Source: Oxytricha trifallax (Eukaryota; Ciliophora; Spirotrichea; Sporadotrichida; Oxytrichidae). From it: a stretch of 64,000 nucleotides of DNA. The stretch lies in contig ARYC01000779.1 of NCBI GenBank assembly GCA_000711775.1, positions 1 through 64,000 on the forward strand, read 5' to 3'. This document shows positions 44,001 through 56,187 of the stretch, in pieces. The position numbers and the translations under genes are program-made. The notes under the pieces are model-generated. The model worked only from the letters and a program-made list of their open reading frames with translations. It did no database searches and was not told the origin of the DNA. The stretch's first letter is position 1. Each line of letters starts with the position of its first letter.

Positions 44001-46938
44001 ACACTTGAGAGATATACACAACGATATGCCAAGGTTATATCTCAAGCATTAAAAGAAAGATGGGAAGTATGTCTGTGAGTTCTGAGAGAATCCATATTCT
44101 CATACTAGAGACCTCAAAGTGTACTTAAAGAAAAAGCACAATTAAGTTTTGTCTTTATTCATGTTCTTACAGGGAATAGATTCCTCTAAAAGAGAAGATC
44201 AAGAAATCCAGTCTCTTAGAGTTGAAGTCTAGAAGTAAGTAAAAATGAAGAAAGCAGTCAAGAACTTTCCAGTCTCTGAGATCAATAAAATTCTGGTTAA
44301 AATAGAGGCAATAAAGATTCCCATATTAAAAATTATTGACTTAGATTCTTGCCAAGAAAGCTACCTCACTCTTGAAGAAAAAATAGAGAAGAGAGTCATT
44401 ACAGATGACTAATATGCTTACAAGATAAATCCTTTCAATTACTTCCTTGCTGATGACAAGTTCCAAATGAATTAGCTAATGAGTAATATGCTCTTTAAAA
44501 GGCAAAGTTAAATCAGTGCAGACATATCATCTAGCTTGATACTATTTTACTTGGTAAAGATCATGTAGCCTTCAGGCTTCCTTTACTTGAAATGACTTAC
44601 AGAGAATTCTTATCTGACAATAGATGTCAGAGATAAATTAGCTAGATAGTATTGTAGACAGTTGAGGGGATTGAAGAGCTTCACAAGCTAGGTTATGTTC
44701 ATAGAGACTTAAAGCCAGAGAACATCATGATGAACTTTCAGCCTCTTAGAGTTTATATTATTGACTTCAACAGAGCTCAAAGAGTGCAAGCCTCTGCATA
44801 AGGAAATGTATACGGTACTCATGGATATTTCCCAGATTGAGAGGATTGGAGAAATGGAGACACTTAATGGGATATCTGGGCTCTAGCACTTTAGCTGCAG
44901 GGATGAGAGAGATTCTAAGCAAAGAATCAAACAATATTTAGTTAAATAAAAGATTAATGGAGGTCTAAGAGATCTTTCATACTCAACCATCATCAAGCCA
45001 AGCTAAGAGAATTAAACTTCAATAGAAACAATCAAACATCAACTTAGAAAGATAAAATTCAGAGAACTGCCACATGACTCTAAGCTTATGTTTGTGTGAA
45101 ATATTTTAAAAACTCGCTTGTTATACTCACTTAAATTACTAATATTTAAACATTAAACCCCTAAATAAACCCTATTAAAACCCAAATAAAGTATGCACTA
45201 ATAGTCTACTTTTATCAATCAAAAATTCAATCAAACTATTGAAAGAGTTTTGGGGGTTTGAATATGAAGGTTTACCCAAAGATCAATGGAAAAATGGACT
45301 ATCCAATCGTTTTAGAGCACGGCTTCGGAGGCTGGGTTCCAGATGAATTTTTTTCTTTGGAGACTACTTTGCATATGCAAGTTACCCAGATGTGCAAGGA
45401 GATAATAAAATATGCCAAGCTGACATAGCACCATGGGGAAGTTTACACGACAGAGCTTGCGAACTGTACCAGTAGTTAATAGGAATATTCTAAACACAGC
45501 ATAACGCAGATAGGAATCGGATGACGTTAGCAGAGAAGTCTATGGAAAAGAACACTTCGACTTAGAGCATAGAGAACAATATTACAAGACTCGATACCTT
45601 CGAAGGTAGGTTGATGGCAAGACCCTAGCTTACCCAAACGGAATACCTGAGGGTTGTAATCGTATTTAAAAGATTCAGTTTGTAGGGCACAGCTAAGGAG
45701 GCTAGACAGTCCGTTATCTCTAATACTTATTTAAAATTGATTATTTTAATGAAGGTAAAACTCCAAAAACAGACAAGAGTGATTGGATTGCTTCTTTTAC
45801 TGGTCTCAACCCAATTTCAAATGGAGGTATTGCAAGTTATATGTTTGACTTAAGTCTGGAAAAAGAGAAGTTTGTGGGTCCTAAAGAGGGTGGTACTTTT
45901 AGAGATAGATGGTTCATTGAGGGCTGCAAAATCTTCACTATTTTACAGAACCTAGTTTAAAACAAAGCTACTCTAAATGTGAAAAGAGAAAATATTAAGA
46001 ATATCATTAAACAAGGCTCAAATGAAGAAGAAGTTGTCTACGAACTTGCCAAGCAGCCATAATGTAAAAATAAATATTTTGAATGGTATCTTTATATTCT
46101 AGATATAAAGTTTATTTCTTCTTTGATTTTAATCAAGAGACAATAGGACACAACAGAAGAGAGGGAGAAAAGATAACCGACTACGTAAAATAGGGTCATG
46201 TAAAGTCATGTACTTTACTCCTCAAATAACTATGCTGTTCACGAGTTCTGCCCAGTCCGTATGAAAGATAGCAACTCAAGAATCATCGAAGGTATGTCCT
46301 CTTCTACCTATTACTTCACCTACGCTGCAGGAATAAGGAACAAGAATAAAACAAAGCAACGTGAAGTCCTATAAGAACCAAAGTAGCTTAGTAAAATTGC
46401 AATGGGTTTTGATTTAGATATCGACCATCACATGAAATTTAACGAACATCATGTTAAAATACCTAAGAGAGTAAGGGAAAGTCCAGGGTTCATTGAAAGA
46501 ATTATTACCATGTTTAAAGTACTATCAAACATTGTTTCTATTAATAACAAGGTATTCTATGAAAATTTGACTATTTTGTAATGTCCTGCTTAATACCTTA
46601 ACAACATCTTAAATCCAAATATGAACAACACCTATAAAACTTTAATTACTAAAAATTGTATTAATAAAGTAATAAGCATTTGACTACGTCAATAAAGATC
46701 TAACTGATGACAATGATATATTTTACCAAGATGGACTTAAGAATTCCCAAAAATAGCATCAAATTATCAAGACAAATTCTCTAAGAACAAGCCGTGGGGA
46801 TAAAAATCTGAGCCTGTCAATTTTGATTATGAAATCGATTCAAGAATCCAATAATCATTTGATAAGGGTGTCTGGTATTCTCATAAAATTTTAAAGCAAC
46901 AATATTTAATATTTCTTAACTTCCTTTATTAAACTTGA
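41069..46938 (+). CDS. Secreted triacylglycerol lipase-like hydrolase, interrupted by a TBE
   Basis: ATG 41069 starts MLALTLSFFYKVIQKAYSCK, a short hydrophobic leader. A TBE follows (41149-45260), and then MKVYPKINGKMDYPIVLEHG with FGGW (oxyanion-loop region), FFGDYFAYASYPDVQGDNK, RACELYQQL, EVYGKEHFD, QFVGHSQGGQTVRYLQYLF (nucleophile elbow GHSQG), and a later SEPVNFDYEIDSRIQQSFDK before TGA 46936. Motif order follows staphylococcal/Geobacillus-type lipases (HGFxG, RAxELY, VGHSMGGQT). Catalytic Ser is in GHSQG; Asp and His are not securely placed. Frame changes lie near 45353 and 45520, and a possible 39-nt intron at 46063-46101. Confidence 0.75.
41288..42332 (+). pseudogene. TBE 42-kDa transposase with one frame change
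   Basis: ATG 41288 gives MRGLGSVYDSEYIDLLFKLR and runs through RLLHKSPATVRSHCLLALNL (helix-turn-helix-like) to IHADEALF (first catalytic Asp). One base is missing near 41828 relative to the TBE at 4544. Beyond it ILFVDNLSVHKTKDSR and YSPQFNGIELYWGLLK carry the second Asp and the Glu, ending at TGA 42330-42332. Length of about 348 residues suits a 42-kDa protein. If the missing base is a sequencing error the gene is intact. Confidence 0.85.
42339..43129 (-). CDS. TBE 22-kDa ORF
   Basis: Minus-strand ORF from ATG 43127-43129 to TGA 42339-42341, seven bases from the convergent transposase stop. Conserved MIEIPNYPEISVTNLYDDAM and DPDVALYLPSKLQLSNKLPE, then a Lys-rich tail. The interval is not a multiple of three, so one frame change lies within. 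Function unknown. Confidence 0.7.
43696..45099 (+). pseudogene. TBE 57-kDa zinc-finger/kinase protein with internal deletion
   Basis: ATG 43696 (MCTNLLRRAALLGSCQ), zinc-finger region at 43945-44130 (one Cys codon replaced near 43952), kinase motifs YVHRDLKPENIMM and IDFNRAQRV at 44690-44790, end at TGA 45097-45099. About 40 bp present in the other copies (ALAVIIIESDMPRN region) is missing near 44888, and several frame changes occur, so it is decayed. Confidence 0.75.
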
Positions 46939-47016
46939 AGTTTCTAATTATTTTATATAAAAATATATTAAGCAGAAAGCATTAATATCTTTTATTTATA
47001 TTACTCTTCTTTACAA

Positions 47017-47187
47017 ATGAGTGATCATCACAATTTAGCTGGTTTCCCAAACAAATTCAAGGTCCTCTAAACTATTTTAGGCAGAGAATTCAGACCATAA
47101 GTTTACATTAATATCTTCAACAGACTAAGAACTTTGGAATATGTTGAATGCACATATCTTAGAAAAAACAATGACTATTTGGAATGA
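47017..47187 (+). CDS. Small protein of 56 residues, unassigned
   Basis: ATG 47017 to TGA 47185: MSDHHNLAGFPNKFKVLQTI, LGREFRPQVYINIFNRLRTL, then EYVECTYLRKNNDYLE. Gln codons TAA/TAG are used. Coding-like sequence in the same frame continues after the TGA (KFLGGNYVENDNNNYVKSL) to about 47320, so the TGA may be an error, a readthrough site or the true stop. Confidence 0.4.
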
Positions 47188-47329
47188 AAATTTTTAGGAG
47201 GAAACTATGTTGAAAATGATAATAATAATTATGTCAAGTCATTGAAAGTTTTGAAAGAGCTGTGGAAATTCTTGTTAGTAGAGAATTTTAGAAGGCTTCT
47301 TTTATGGAATATGAACATATCATATGTGA

Positions 47330-48082
47330 AGATAATAATCTATTAATAAAAGTTATAAAATATCATTATTTATGAAATTGATATGAAATAAAAAAGCAAG
47401 TTTTTTTAAAAAGTAAGATTAGTATCTTATTAAGATATTTGCGTAGAAATGTCATAATTGGTTTATTATAGAATCAAAATTAATATATCATACATAAAAA
47501 ATTCACTTTATAATACCAGAAAAAATGGTAAAACCATCATAATCTTAATATGTTTCTAGTTTTATTTTCTATTTTTCAATATAATTTCTAATCAAGCAAT
47601 ATATAATATTATTATATTTTATATATCTTTGAATAAATTTTATATTTAAATGACATTAGTAATAAATATTAAGTTTTTTCATCACCTATATTTGATTTAT
47701 AATTATTTAATAATTATTTATTAATGTCCAAATCTAAAAATATCATGACATCAACCAATAAATAAAAACTGTAATAAACCTCACCTCAAAACTAAAATAT
47801 CAACTAAACACTGATTTAAACGTCCTCTTCAAAGCATTTTTCATAATTATTGATGATCAGGGAGACCATCCCAAAGTCATTGTCTAAAGATAAATTAAAG
47901 AATAAATTTATGCAGGTTATCAATAGAGTGCCATCATTATACTCAAACTTAAGTCCGTTTGGCATCATTAATGAGACTCAATATTATAGAATATAATATA
48001 AATTTAGATTTTTATATTACTTAGTATTTTTCCAACCTATTTTTATAAATTACCATTAATTTATTAAGCTTTACAATTTTAA
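47330..48082. other. AT-rich spacer
   Basis: No open frame with plausible composition on either strand, apart from a weak minus-strand block around 47840-47970 (acidic, possibly a coding segment). Otherwise A/T runs only. Confidence 0.4.
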
Positions 48083-51000
48083 ATGAAATATATTATTATT
48101 TCATAAGAATATCAAGGAAATAATTAAGATTCGAAAGATTAAATCTAAGATAAATAAGATTTAAATAAAATAGAAATTAAGCGTTGTTAATTAAAGTTAA
48201 CAGATAAGTTTGGTAATTTAAAAAATCTAAATAAAAACGTAGCCATCTCTGATTTTTAGAATATAAATGAAGCTAGTGATAAAGAAATTTCTAAGAAATT
48301 ATATAATGTAGAACAAACTAAAGAAGTAAACTAAAAGTTTAAATTTAGATTATAATTAAAAATTTTATTCAATTTTAATATAACATATGGAAAATAAGAA
48401 ATAAGTAAGTAGAAATTTAAATAATTTAGTATAATTAATTAGTTAATTAGCAGATTTACAAAATTACTCAAAATCTTAACATAAATCTCAGTTCTCATTA
48501 AACCTTGTATCTTAAGCTTAGAGTGCCGTAATATGCGAAAGCGAGCTATCTAATACTAGGAAACAAAGAAAAACTAGTTTAAATCACATATAAGGTAAAA
48601 TTTAAAAGAAAGATATGATTAAATTATGTAAAATTTTCAATAATTTAATATTTTAACCTTTAGTAAAAAAAAAATATGATGCCTTATTCTTATAAGTTAA
48701 GTACTTTATCCACTAGAAACAATGAAACTGCTCAAATATCAATCACAAATAGAAATAATAATAAATTAACTGATAGATCTCAAATTACAACACTTTCTAA
48801 GTTAAATAAAAATCTTCTTAATCATAGCAGTCTAATTATTAAATTTTGTATTAAAACCCGCAATACTTGTATTTAGATAAGAGCTTATAATTAAATTTCT
48901 GCATATTTCTAATATAAATTTCAAATTGAATGACATACAGTGATGTGCAACAAATTGTTAACATATAGAATACTGAGATCTTATTGCCTGAGATAGGTTT
49001 AAGTAAATATAGAGAAGAGTCTTTCAATCGATCTCTCTACCCAATCAATAATTAATTTATTTATTATTAAATTAGAATTTAATTAGTTGGAACGAGTGAC
49101 GAAAAGTTCTAACCTCGGTTAGATTTCTAGTCTCTCAAGGTTCGCTGGTTATAGGTCGAATATTCGTTCAATGACTCCATTACTAGCTTCACAGACTCTC
49201 GTGGTCTTCCTGGAGTGAGCGTGGTTCTAATTTGATTATTGGTTCTTGACTTTCCAGAACAGTACGATGATACTGGTGTGCTACATCAGTATCTGGTCAG
49301 ATTCTGTTTCCAAGACAGATCTGTCGGTGACTGACGAAAGGATACTTCAAAGTGAATGACATGATTGGTTGATGGCTATGCTGTAGCTTCGGTCATTGAT
49401 TGTTGATATGCAACAGGCTTTATACTGTTTGCTTACTAATGAAATTAGTTTGGTGGGGTCTTCCCCTTTTAATGATTATGCTCAGGGGGTCTTTGAACCC
49501 TCGATGCGAGTTAATTATTATTATTATTATTATTAATTTATTTTATTACTTATAATTAGATTAGATTTCTAAATAATATTGTAAATTGGTAAATCAATCC
49601 CTTTCAATGCGAAAAAGACACAGAAAAATTGCTTGTAGTTAGAGAGAGATAAAGAGAAATTCAAAGAATTTAGGCATTAAGAAAGAAAATAAATTACACA
49701 GAAATGTCTAAAATTATCAAGAATGATTAAAATTAAACTTCAATTAACCTCCATGAAAATGATGAAAGAACGGGTCAAACACTCAATTCTACCACTTAAT
49801 TTAACAATGAGAAGATATATGAAAATACTAATAACTTAAACGAATAAAGTGGAAATAAGACTGTCTCATATTTTCATAGAAGGAATAATAGTCAAGTCCC
49901 TATGATGTAAAATAACGAATATTCAGATAGAGAGCAGATATATCTGTAAACTTAATATATCAAACCTCAAACTGGAAGACCTTAAATGTCTTTAAATTTG
50001 AGAGCTGTAGATGTTCCCTCTTCTCAATAAGTGTAATCACGAAATAATAAATAGGTTGAAAGCATCTCGGTTTTTACTGACGATTAATATTAGCCAAAGA
50101 ATTTTCATAATATAGCACATACTCTAATGTTGCTATAACTCAAAACTCAGATTACAGTTCATCTAGAAACAGGGGATACTTAGAAAATAAGAAAGATAGA
50201 ACTGGCATGATAAGGCTGATCGATGAGATAGAACCCAGTAAAGATTAATTCATGAAAATATTTATGAAACTAAATAAGCGTAGTAAGAGTGAGGTTAGAA
50301 ATGAAGGTAGGAAGTATATTAATAAAATGTTGGTGTTTTAAGAAGACTAAAATAAAAAGTACAATGTATTTAATGATTAAGGAGTGTTACAAACTTAAAA
50401 CAGTCAAAATGAATGATCCTCCAATCCGTAGGTAAATAAAAACTTTAGTAAAACTTTTATGCATCATAGCAAGAAAATTGCAGTTTTACCTGACTAATAA
50501 GAAAGTTAAAATTTTTTGGCAATTACTAATTTAATAAGTAAAAATGTTGACAATGACAACTAAATTGAAATTTATCAATAAAACAACTCCAAAAATAAAT
50601 ATTTGCTAAGCTAGAATATTCATAATTAATTCAAACAGGAGAACATAGATACATCAAGAAAAATTCTATAAAAATAAATAAAAATGAATTAATAGGAACA
50701 ACTTATTTAAGATATATAAAAGGAAGTTTATTAAGGTCAGGAATCTATTATAGATGCAGCCGAGCAAATGCAACTTCTTTTCAAATGCATTAATATTAGA
50801 ATAATAATTTAGATATAAAATTATTTATATTATATATTAACTTGACCTTGTCAAGTTTCACTAATATTAAGATTAATAAGAAAAACAGACAATTGAATTT
50901 GACACTTATTATTTCTAAAATAATATAATGTATCTTTTTGTCCATGTTTATCTCACTATCTTAAAATATGAGATTAAAAATAAATATAAAACTTTGAACC

Positions 51001-52500
51001 AAATTTAAATCAATATTATTTATTTACTTGATTAATTAATAACAAAAGGTATTAGATGAAAAGAAAGCTTTAGATGTTAAAATTTAAAATCTTGAAAATG
51101 AAGTATTGTAATATATTTAAATGTAATTTTGTATTTTAATTAAGCTAATATACGATTTTTTTAATTATTAATATCAAAAGTTAACCTAGAGCTAAGATCA
51201 GTAAAAGAAGAAGTCTTTCCTATGAAAAAATAAAAACAATTTGTATTAGACATTGCTGAGGAATTCATACATTCTAAGATTAGGAAAATAATCTCATTTT
51301 AGAAAGCAAAAATTAATTATACTTATAAGCCAAATGCTTTTAATACCTTTTTAACATAAGAAAAAACGAATGAAGAATCTAATCTAAGAATATATTATTA
51401 TAATTAATTTTTATAGCTGCATGTAATAAAAAAAAATATTTTTTTCATTTAAAATTGATTGAGTATTTATTAAATTGACTTAAATCTTGACCACTAAGGT
51501 ACAAATAAAACTGAAAAAGACAAAACTCCATTCAATAAAAAGCAGCTCAATTTATGCATGAAATGGAGGAAGCTAACTTATTCCTAATGAAACTTATTGA
51601 AGATGATGAAGTTCAATTTTCAAAGGGAGACCCTGATTTTTTAAGTAAACAAGCAGTGCTTAAAAGTTAAATTTCTGACATATCTGCCACAATTCAAAAC
51701 TTCTCAACTAGGAAAGAATTTTCAGAAAAGATCCTTAAGCTAAACGGAATTGTTGTGAAACGAGAATCTACTAAGAAAGACCGATCAGCATTAGCTTAGG
51801 ATCTACACATTTTCAACGATGTAATTTAAAATATAATGCACTTATCTCTGTTTCCAGACTAATACGACTTAGAACATAATTAAAGTCAACTGAGCTTTAA
51901 ATAGATATTGAAGTAAATTTAGGATAAAACTGAGTATCTAACTGAGGCTTTTGAATATGTGCAGAGTCAGTCTAATGGCAATTATTAGCTATAAATTTAG
52001 CTTGAAGAAAAGCTTATAATTGACAAATTTTATAAGCAAATACTACAATTTCATGTGTGAATTTTATATTTAATTTTAAGTAACTGTAAGTAGTTAGATT
52101 AAAAGAGGAAGATGAAGAAGTATAATGAATTATAAAAAATAGAGAGAGAAATGTAAGAGAAGAATTATGAAAGAAATATGGAGAGAATTAGAAGAGCCGA
52201 ATTAGTAAAGAAGCCTGAGGGAAAGCATATTTAAAGTAGGAGCTAAAAACCTAAAAGAAAACTTAAATAAGAAGCACCTTTACTTAGCTAACACGAAGTT
52301 GATTATGAAAAATATGTTATTCATGCAATAGGAAAATTTTGTAAATTATTGAAAAATTACACTAATAAAATTTAAGTTGAAGAGAAATTAAAAACATTCA
52401 ATTATTTGTATAGCTAAAGAAATCTGTTTAAAATTAACAATTATATATATATAGCACAATATAAATATCGAATTTAGTTCAGTCAATATTAAAATATTAA
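48083..52500 (+). CDS. Large coiled-coil protein in several segments, unassigned
   Basis: Blocks: 48083-48600 (ATG 48083, MKYIIISQEYQGNNQDSKDQ), 48676-48935, 48941-49049 (QQIVNIQNTEILLPEIGLSK then REESFNRSLYPI), joined across an IES to 49599- (NPFQCEKDTEKLLVVREREREIQRIQ), a long Asn/Gln/Ser-rich part to 50810, helical blocks at 51190-51420 and 51500-52060 (EEANLFLMKLIEDDEVQFSK), and 52090-52480 (KKYNELQKIEREMQEKNYER then NMERIRRAELVKKPEGKHIQ). The last block resembles the Arg-rich ends of axonemal coiled-coil proteins, but I cannot name the family. An in-frame TGA lies at about 50416. The end is approximate. Confidence 0.5.
49050..49598. other. 549-bp IES with 7-bp pointer AATCAAT, GC-rich core
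   Basis: AATCAAT at 49043-49049 and 49592-49598. Joining gives CTC TAC CCA ATC AAT CCC TTT CAA TGC GAA (LYPINPFQCEKD), continuing the frame on both sides. The core at about 49085-49510 is GC-rich and non-coding; the edges are AT-rich. Confidence 0.8.
49085..49545 (+). repeat. GC-rich SINE/LINE-tail-like insert ending in an ATT microsat
   Basis: A sharply bounded block of normal base composition that ends CGATGCGAGTTA and then about seven ATT units (49513-49538). No open frame. A 3' (ATT)n tail after a structured GC-rich body is typical of target-primed retroelements such as SINEs. Similar architecture to 27290-27915, though I cannot show shared sequence. Confidence 0.4.
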
Positions 52501-53015
52501 GCCTTTCACTCTAGATAAGTGCGAGTAAATATAAGGTCTGGAAATTTGCCTGAATCTTTGATTTGTCAAAACAAATTCTCCACAAGCAATAACAATGTTT
52601 GATATATTTTGTTTTATTATAATCACTGATATTAACTTAAAATATAAAGATGATGTGAGAAAAGATAGATTGTATGAAATTTTAGTATTTAATCTGAAAA
52701 TCACTTTAAATTGATTAATTCACATATCAGATCTGAGTAAATTGTTCAAGCAAGAGTTCACTAACTAGATGCTAGAAAATCCATTTCTAGTTGTGAGTTT
52801 AATTATTGAAGTAAGTTTTGGTTTTGGTTTTATAATAAATAAATTAAAATCGAGTTTGCTTAGAGTACAATATCTCTTGCTCCGTTCATTGCTTGACAAA
52901 TTAAATATAAAATTATCTAAGCTTGTCTTTACCAACTTGAGATTAGTCCTGGTTTCTTGTCAAGCCAAATTTCATTTCATTTTGCTCTTAAAGTGAGAAA
53001 GGCTTTTTGAAGATA

Positions 53016-55090
53016 TCAGAAGAGTCCTCGTCTCTCTGGCCTGACTGCTGCTTTTCCACTACTTGCAACGAATGCTTGGAGCTTTTGCTTGATCAACTAT
53101 TGTGTAGCTGCTGATTGTTCAGTAAATGGAATGGATTTCAAGTCAATGCCGAGACTTTAACCTGCTTTCTCAATGCTTTCTGGTGGGAGATTGATGTTAG
53201 GCAAACCTTCAAGTCTCGAAAGTTGTTGTCCTTAAAGGCCGTTTTTGCAAAACCCAGGCAAGTTGTTTTGCGACTTTCTCTCTTTCAGTTTTACTTCCCG
53301 CATTATGCTTAAGCTTCATGTGCAAGTTTAATGAGCCCTCTGAGCCATAAAACTTGTCACAACCATTATAGGGGCACATGTAACTTTTCTCGATTTCGTT
53401 AGCGCATCTTCTATAATTTTTCTTTCTTCCACTTAAGTATCTATCATAATCAGAGCCTGTCTATTAGGACAGGACACAGTGGTTATTGATGGCTGAGTTG
53501 AAGTTCTGTTAAATAGCTTATGTATTTGGTTTTAGATTACTTGGTTAGCTAGAGTATTAATCCTTGATGTTCTTAATTGAATGAGAAGAGTCTTGCATAT
53601 CAGTTTTGTCGCTCAATTACATTCTTTAATAGTTTTTCTTTTAATCTAAGAAATTTATAGCATCATCGAGGTTCAAATTGAGATGGGATTTGGAGCAAGT
53701 CAAATTTGGGTCTGAATTTGATTTGTTGCTTACAAATGAAGTAGTTTTTTGTTCGTACCATGATTTTTACTCTTCCCTTTCAATTTGATTTTTCTTTAAG
53801 AGATATTACTTCAAAAGATCATTTCTTTAGTTTGTTTCATTCATTAATAATTTAAAAAAAGTTTCGTTTTTATTGAAAATATCTGAGAATCTCTTGATAT
53901 AGTCAATATTTGAATAATATTATTGATAAATATCAGGAATTCCAAGCATTTCATCTTTCTCAATACCTTAAGAGGTTTGCTATTGTTAAATACTGCCATG
54001 AGAGTTTTATGCTCTTTCAGTATAAGTGTTTCTTGTGTGAGATATTTGGGGAGGACTAAATCCTAGCAAATCTTTATTTTAATCATTAATCAATTTTGAT
54101 TTTATTTTAGGATCCAAAATGGGAATAAATTTCTGATCTTAAACTTGTAAGTTTTAAGCTTATTATTGTGGAAGCCCCGTATACTATGGCAGAGTAGCTT
54201 AATTTCCAAGTTGGCTATCCCTTAATTGCTGATTTAGACACAATAACTCACTTAAAACTTGTGATTAGTTAGTTATTCCTGGCAAAACATAAGCAGGCCT
54301 TATGAAATTCGGATGTGCTAGTTTATCACTCGTTGCTAACTAATTCAATAATTATGGTTTATAGAGAGAATTGTGATTCATCAAGTAAGTATCATTATTT
54401 GAAATTTTTACCCTATAAAATTTGGTTCGTATAACCTCAAAATATAATATAAACGAATTCTTTGATGGATTACTCAATATACTGGGATAAAGATGAATGT
54501 TCTAAGATGCAACAAGGCCGTTGCTTGAGTTCTTCATTTCCAAATCCAAGAAACTGATGCTATCTCAATGATTGTTAGTTTAAAATGTTCAAATTTTCGT
54601 TCCCAAAGGCTACAGAAGTTGCTTGAGGTTGGAAGAGACATCCAGCAGGAAGCAGGTCTGATAATTAAATTTCTTTTTGATTTGATAAGTTTAAGTTACT
54701 TTTATTTCCTGATTATTGGACTTAACCACCTTAATTAAATAATAAACTCTTACAGGAAATAAAACATAATCTGAAACTTTATTACTTAACCAATAAGATT
54801 TAAATTTGAAGGTTCTGCTACTTATAAATTAGATTTTTGATGCTGAAAATGTGAGTCCTTGTCAACTATTCCATTCTGTATTACGTTTTTGTATATTGCG
54901 GGGTTTTCATCATTTTTTTTGTTCTCTATTCTGAGTGGTTTCAGTCGACTTTCTTTTTCCAAGAATTATATCAGAGTCATGCTCTTAAGAAAGGTGACTT
55001 GCCTTTTAGCTTTGTAGTTCCTAATTTCTCTATATCTTTTGGAGCAACTCTTGATCAATTTGTAATGCTCCTCCACTATTGTACAAATAA
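53016..55090 (-). CDS. C2H2 zinc-finger protein (YGSEGSLNLHMKLKH type)
   Basis: Probable start region near 55090. The N-terminal part is Gln/Asn-rich and low-complexity (RQHQFLGFGNEELKQRPCC, LCLNQQLRDSQLGNQATLPQ). A helical block follows (LLKQYLLKKNQIEREEQKSW), and then one C2H2 finger reading SYMCPYNGCDKFYGSEGSLN then LHMKLKHN, with GSKTEREKVAKQLA directly after. The C-terminus is LPPESIEKAGQSLGIDLKSI ... GKAAVRPERRGLF at TGA 53016-53018. A single finger of this form recurs in alveolate and other eukaryotic proteins; nucleic-acid binding is inferred, the target unknown. A frame break near 53215-53225, between finger and C-terminus, is probably a small IES or error. Confidence 0.65.
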
Positions 55091-55204
55091 AGAAATTTAA
55101 GAATAGTAAAAACCCTTTTAAAATTGGGAAGGAAACTATGAATTTTAAAAGTTTGAGATGAAATTCATTATTAAAAGAAAAAAGCTGAATTTAAAGTAAA
55201 ATAT

Positions 55205-55385
55205 TGCAATACCGAGTATAAGGGGCTTGTCTGGTGATATATGAGATGATTGGATGGCACTGGTGAGTTGAGTATATGTCGTAGGTGAGTGAGTCGAAGA
55301 GCTCATTAGTCTGGTCCTGAAGTAAGTTTTACTTGTCTAGACACTCTATTTGAGTCTCTTAATGGGTTTTGAGCGAGGGATTGCA
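55205..55385 (-). CDS. Short helical coding segment, unassigned
   Basis: Minus-strand frame LKTHQETQIECLDKQNLLQD then QTNELFDSLTYDIYSTHQCH and PIISYITRQAPYTR. The hydrophobic spacing suggests a helical bundle; there is a faint likeness to Mediator MED21 N-termini (a helix with LQD then a Thr/Tyr-rich segment), too weak to assign. It could be an exon of a gene extending into the AT-rich region on either side. Confidence 0.35.
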
Positions 55386-55399
55386 GGTTTCTTACATCT

Positions 55400-56187
55400 T
55401 CATTCATAAAACAATCAAATTTATTTTAATTACTTATAATTATTTCTATTATATGAATACCAATACACAAATATTTTATAAAATTCTTGTGATTGAGAAG
55501 TATATGATATAATTGGACAAATGCTGATGACCTTTATATTGTTGTGTTTAAATTATATTTTTAAATGGAATTAAAATTTATTTAATCTAAAATTAAAATA
55601 GGTAGCCTGCTATAACATCCTGAATTCTTCACTCCCTACTTTTATTTTCATATCTTTTATAATTAATATTTACCACTAATTACAATTCTCAGATATAACC
55701 CCATTTAATTTCAAGTTAATATTTTAATTAAATAATATTTATAAGATAAAAAAATATTTAAGATTATTTAACATAGAAAATAAAATATTTCATTTACAAT
55801 TATATACAACCAAATTGTATGCATAATTTATCTTATTATAATTCTATAATTAATTTATTGTCATTTTAATTTGCCTATTTTAATAGTTTTTTATTTACTA
55901 TTTTCAATAATTTTATGCAATACTATTAATTTTAATAAAAGAATTTTACAATACAAATGAATGTTTCAGTAAATAAATTTGATTGAAATTACGATATAGA
56001 TTGTGTGCTTTATAGCCGTATTCCATAATTATAAAACAATTTTTTTAAAAAAAATCATATTTCCCAAATTATTAATTTAAGTATAAAATTGCTAATTGCA
56101 ATAAAATAATAATTTGAATTAGAATTTGATATAAATTTATGATAATCTTTGAGAAAAATGATCGCCATCAATTTCATTAACTCATGA
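55400..56187. other. AT-rich spacer
   Basis: Apart from leader or trailer sequence of the flanking minus-strand genes, I see no open frame or repeat structure; A/T content is very high. Confidence 0.45.

Larger units (their letters stand above)
41149..45260 (+). mobile_element. Complete TBE transposon, 4112 bp, inside the lipase gene
   Basis: Ends CAAAACCCCCAAAACTC... and ...GAGTTTTGGGGGTTTG with AAT at 41146-41148 and 45261-45263. Same gene order as the TBE at 4544 and nearly the same sequence. The terminal repeat has drifted from exact C4A4 (C5 runs). Excision leaving one AAT joins CAT TGT AAC AAT ATG AAG GTT, keeping the lipase open. Confidence 0.95.

Noticed and set aside
52769..53312. 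Plus-strand ORFs around the zinc-finger gene
   Set aside because: The minus strand encodes a clear C2H2 finger and conserved C-terminus across 53016-53450; the plus ORFs are antisense shadows.
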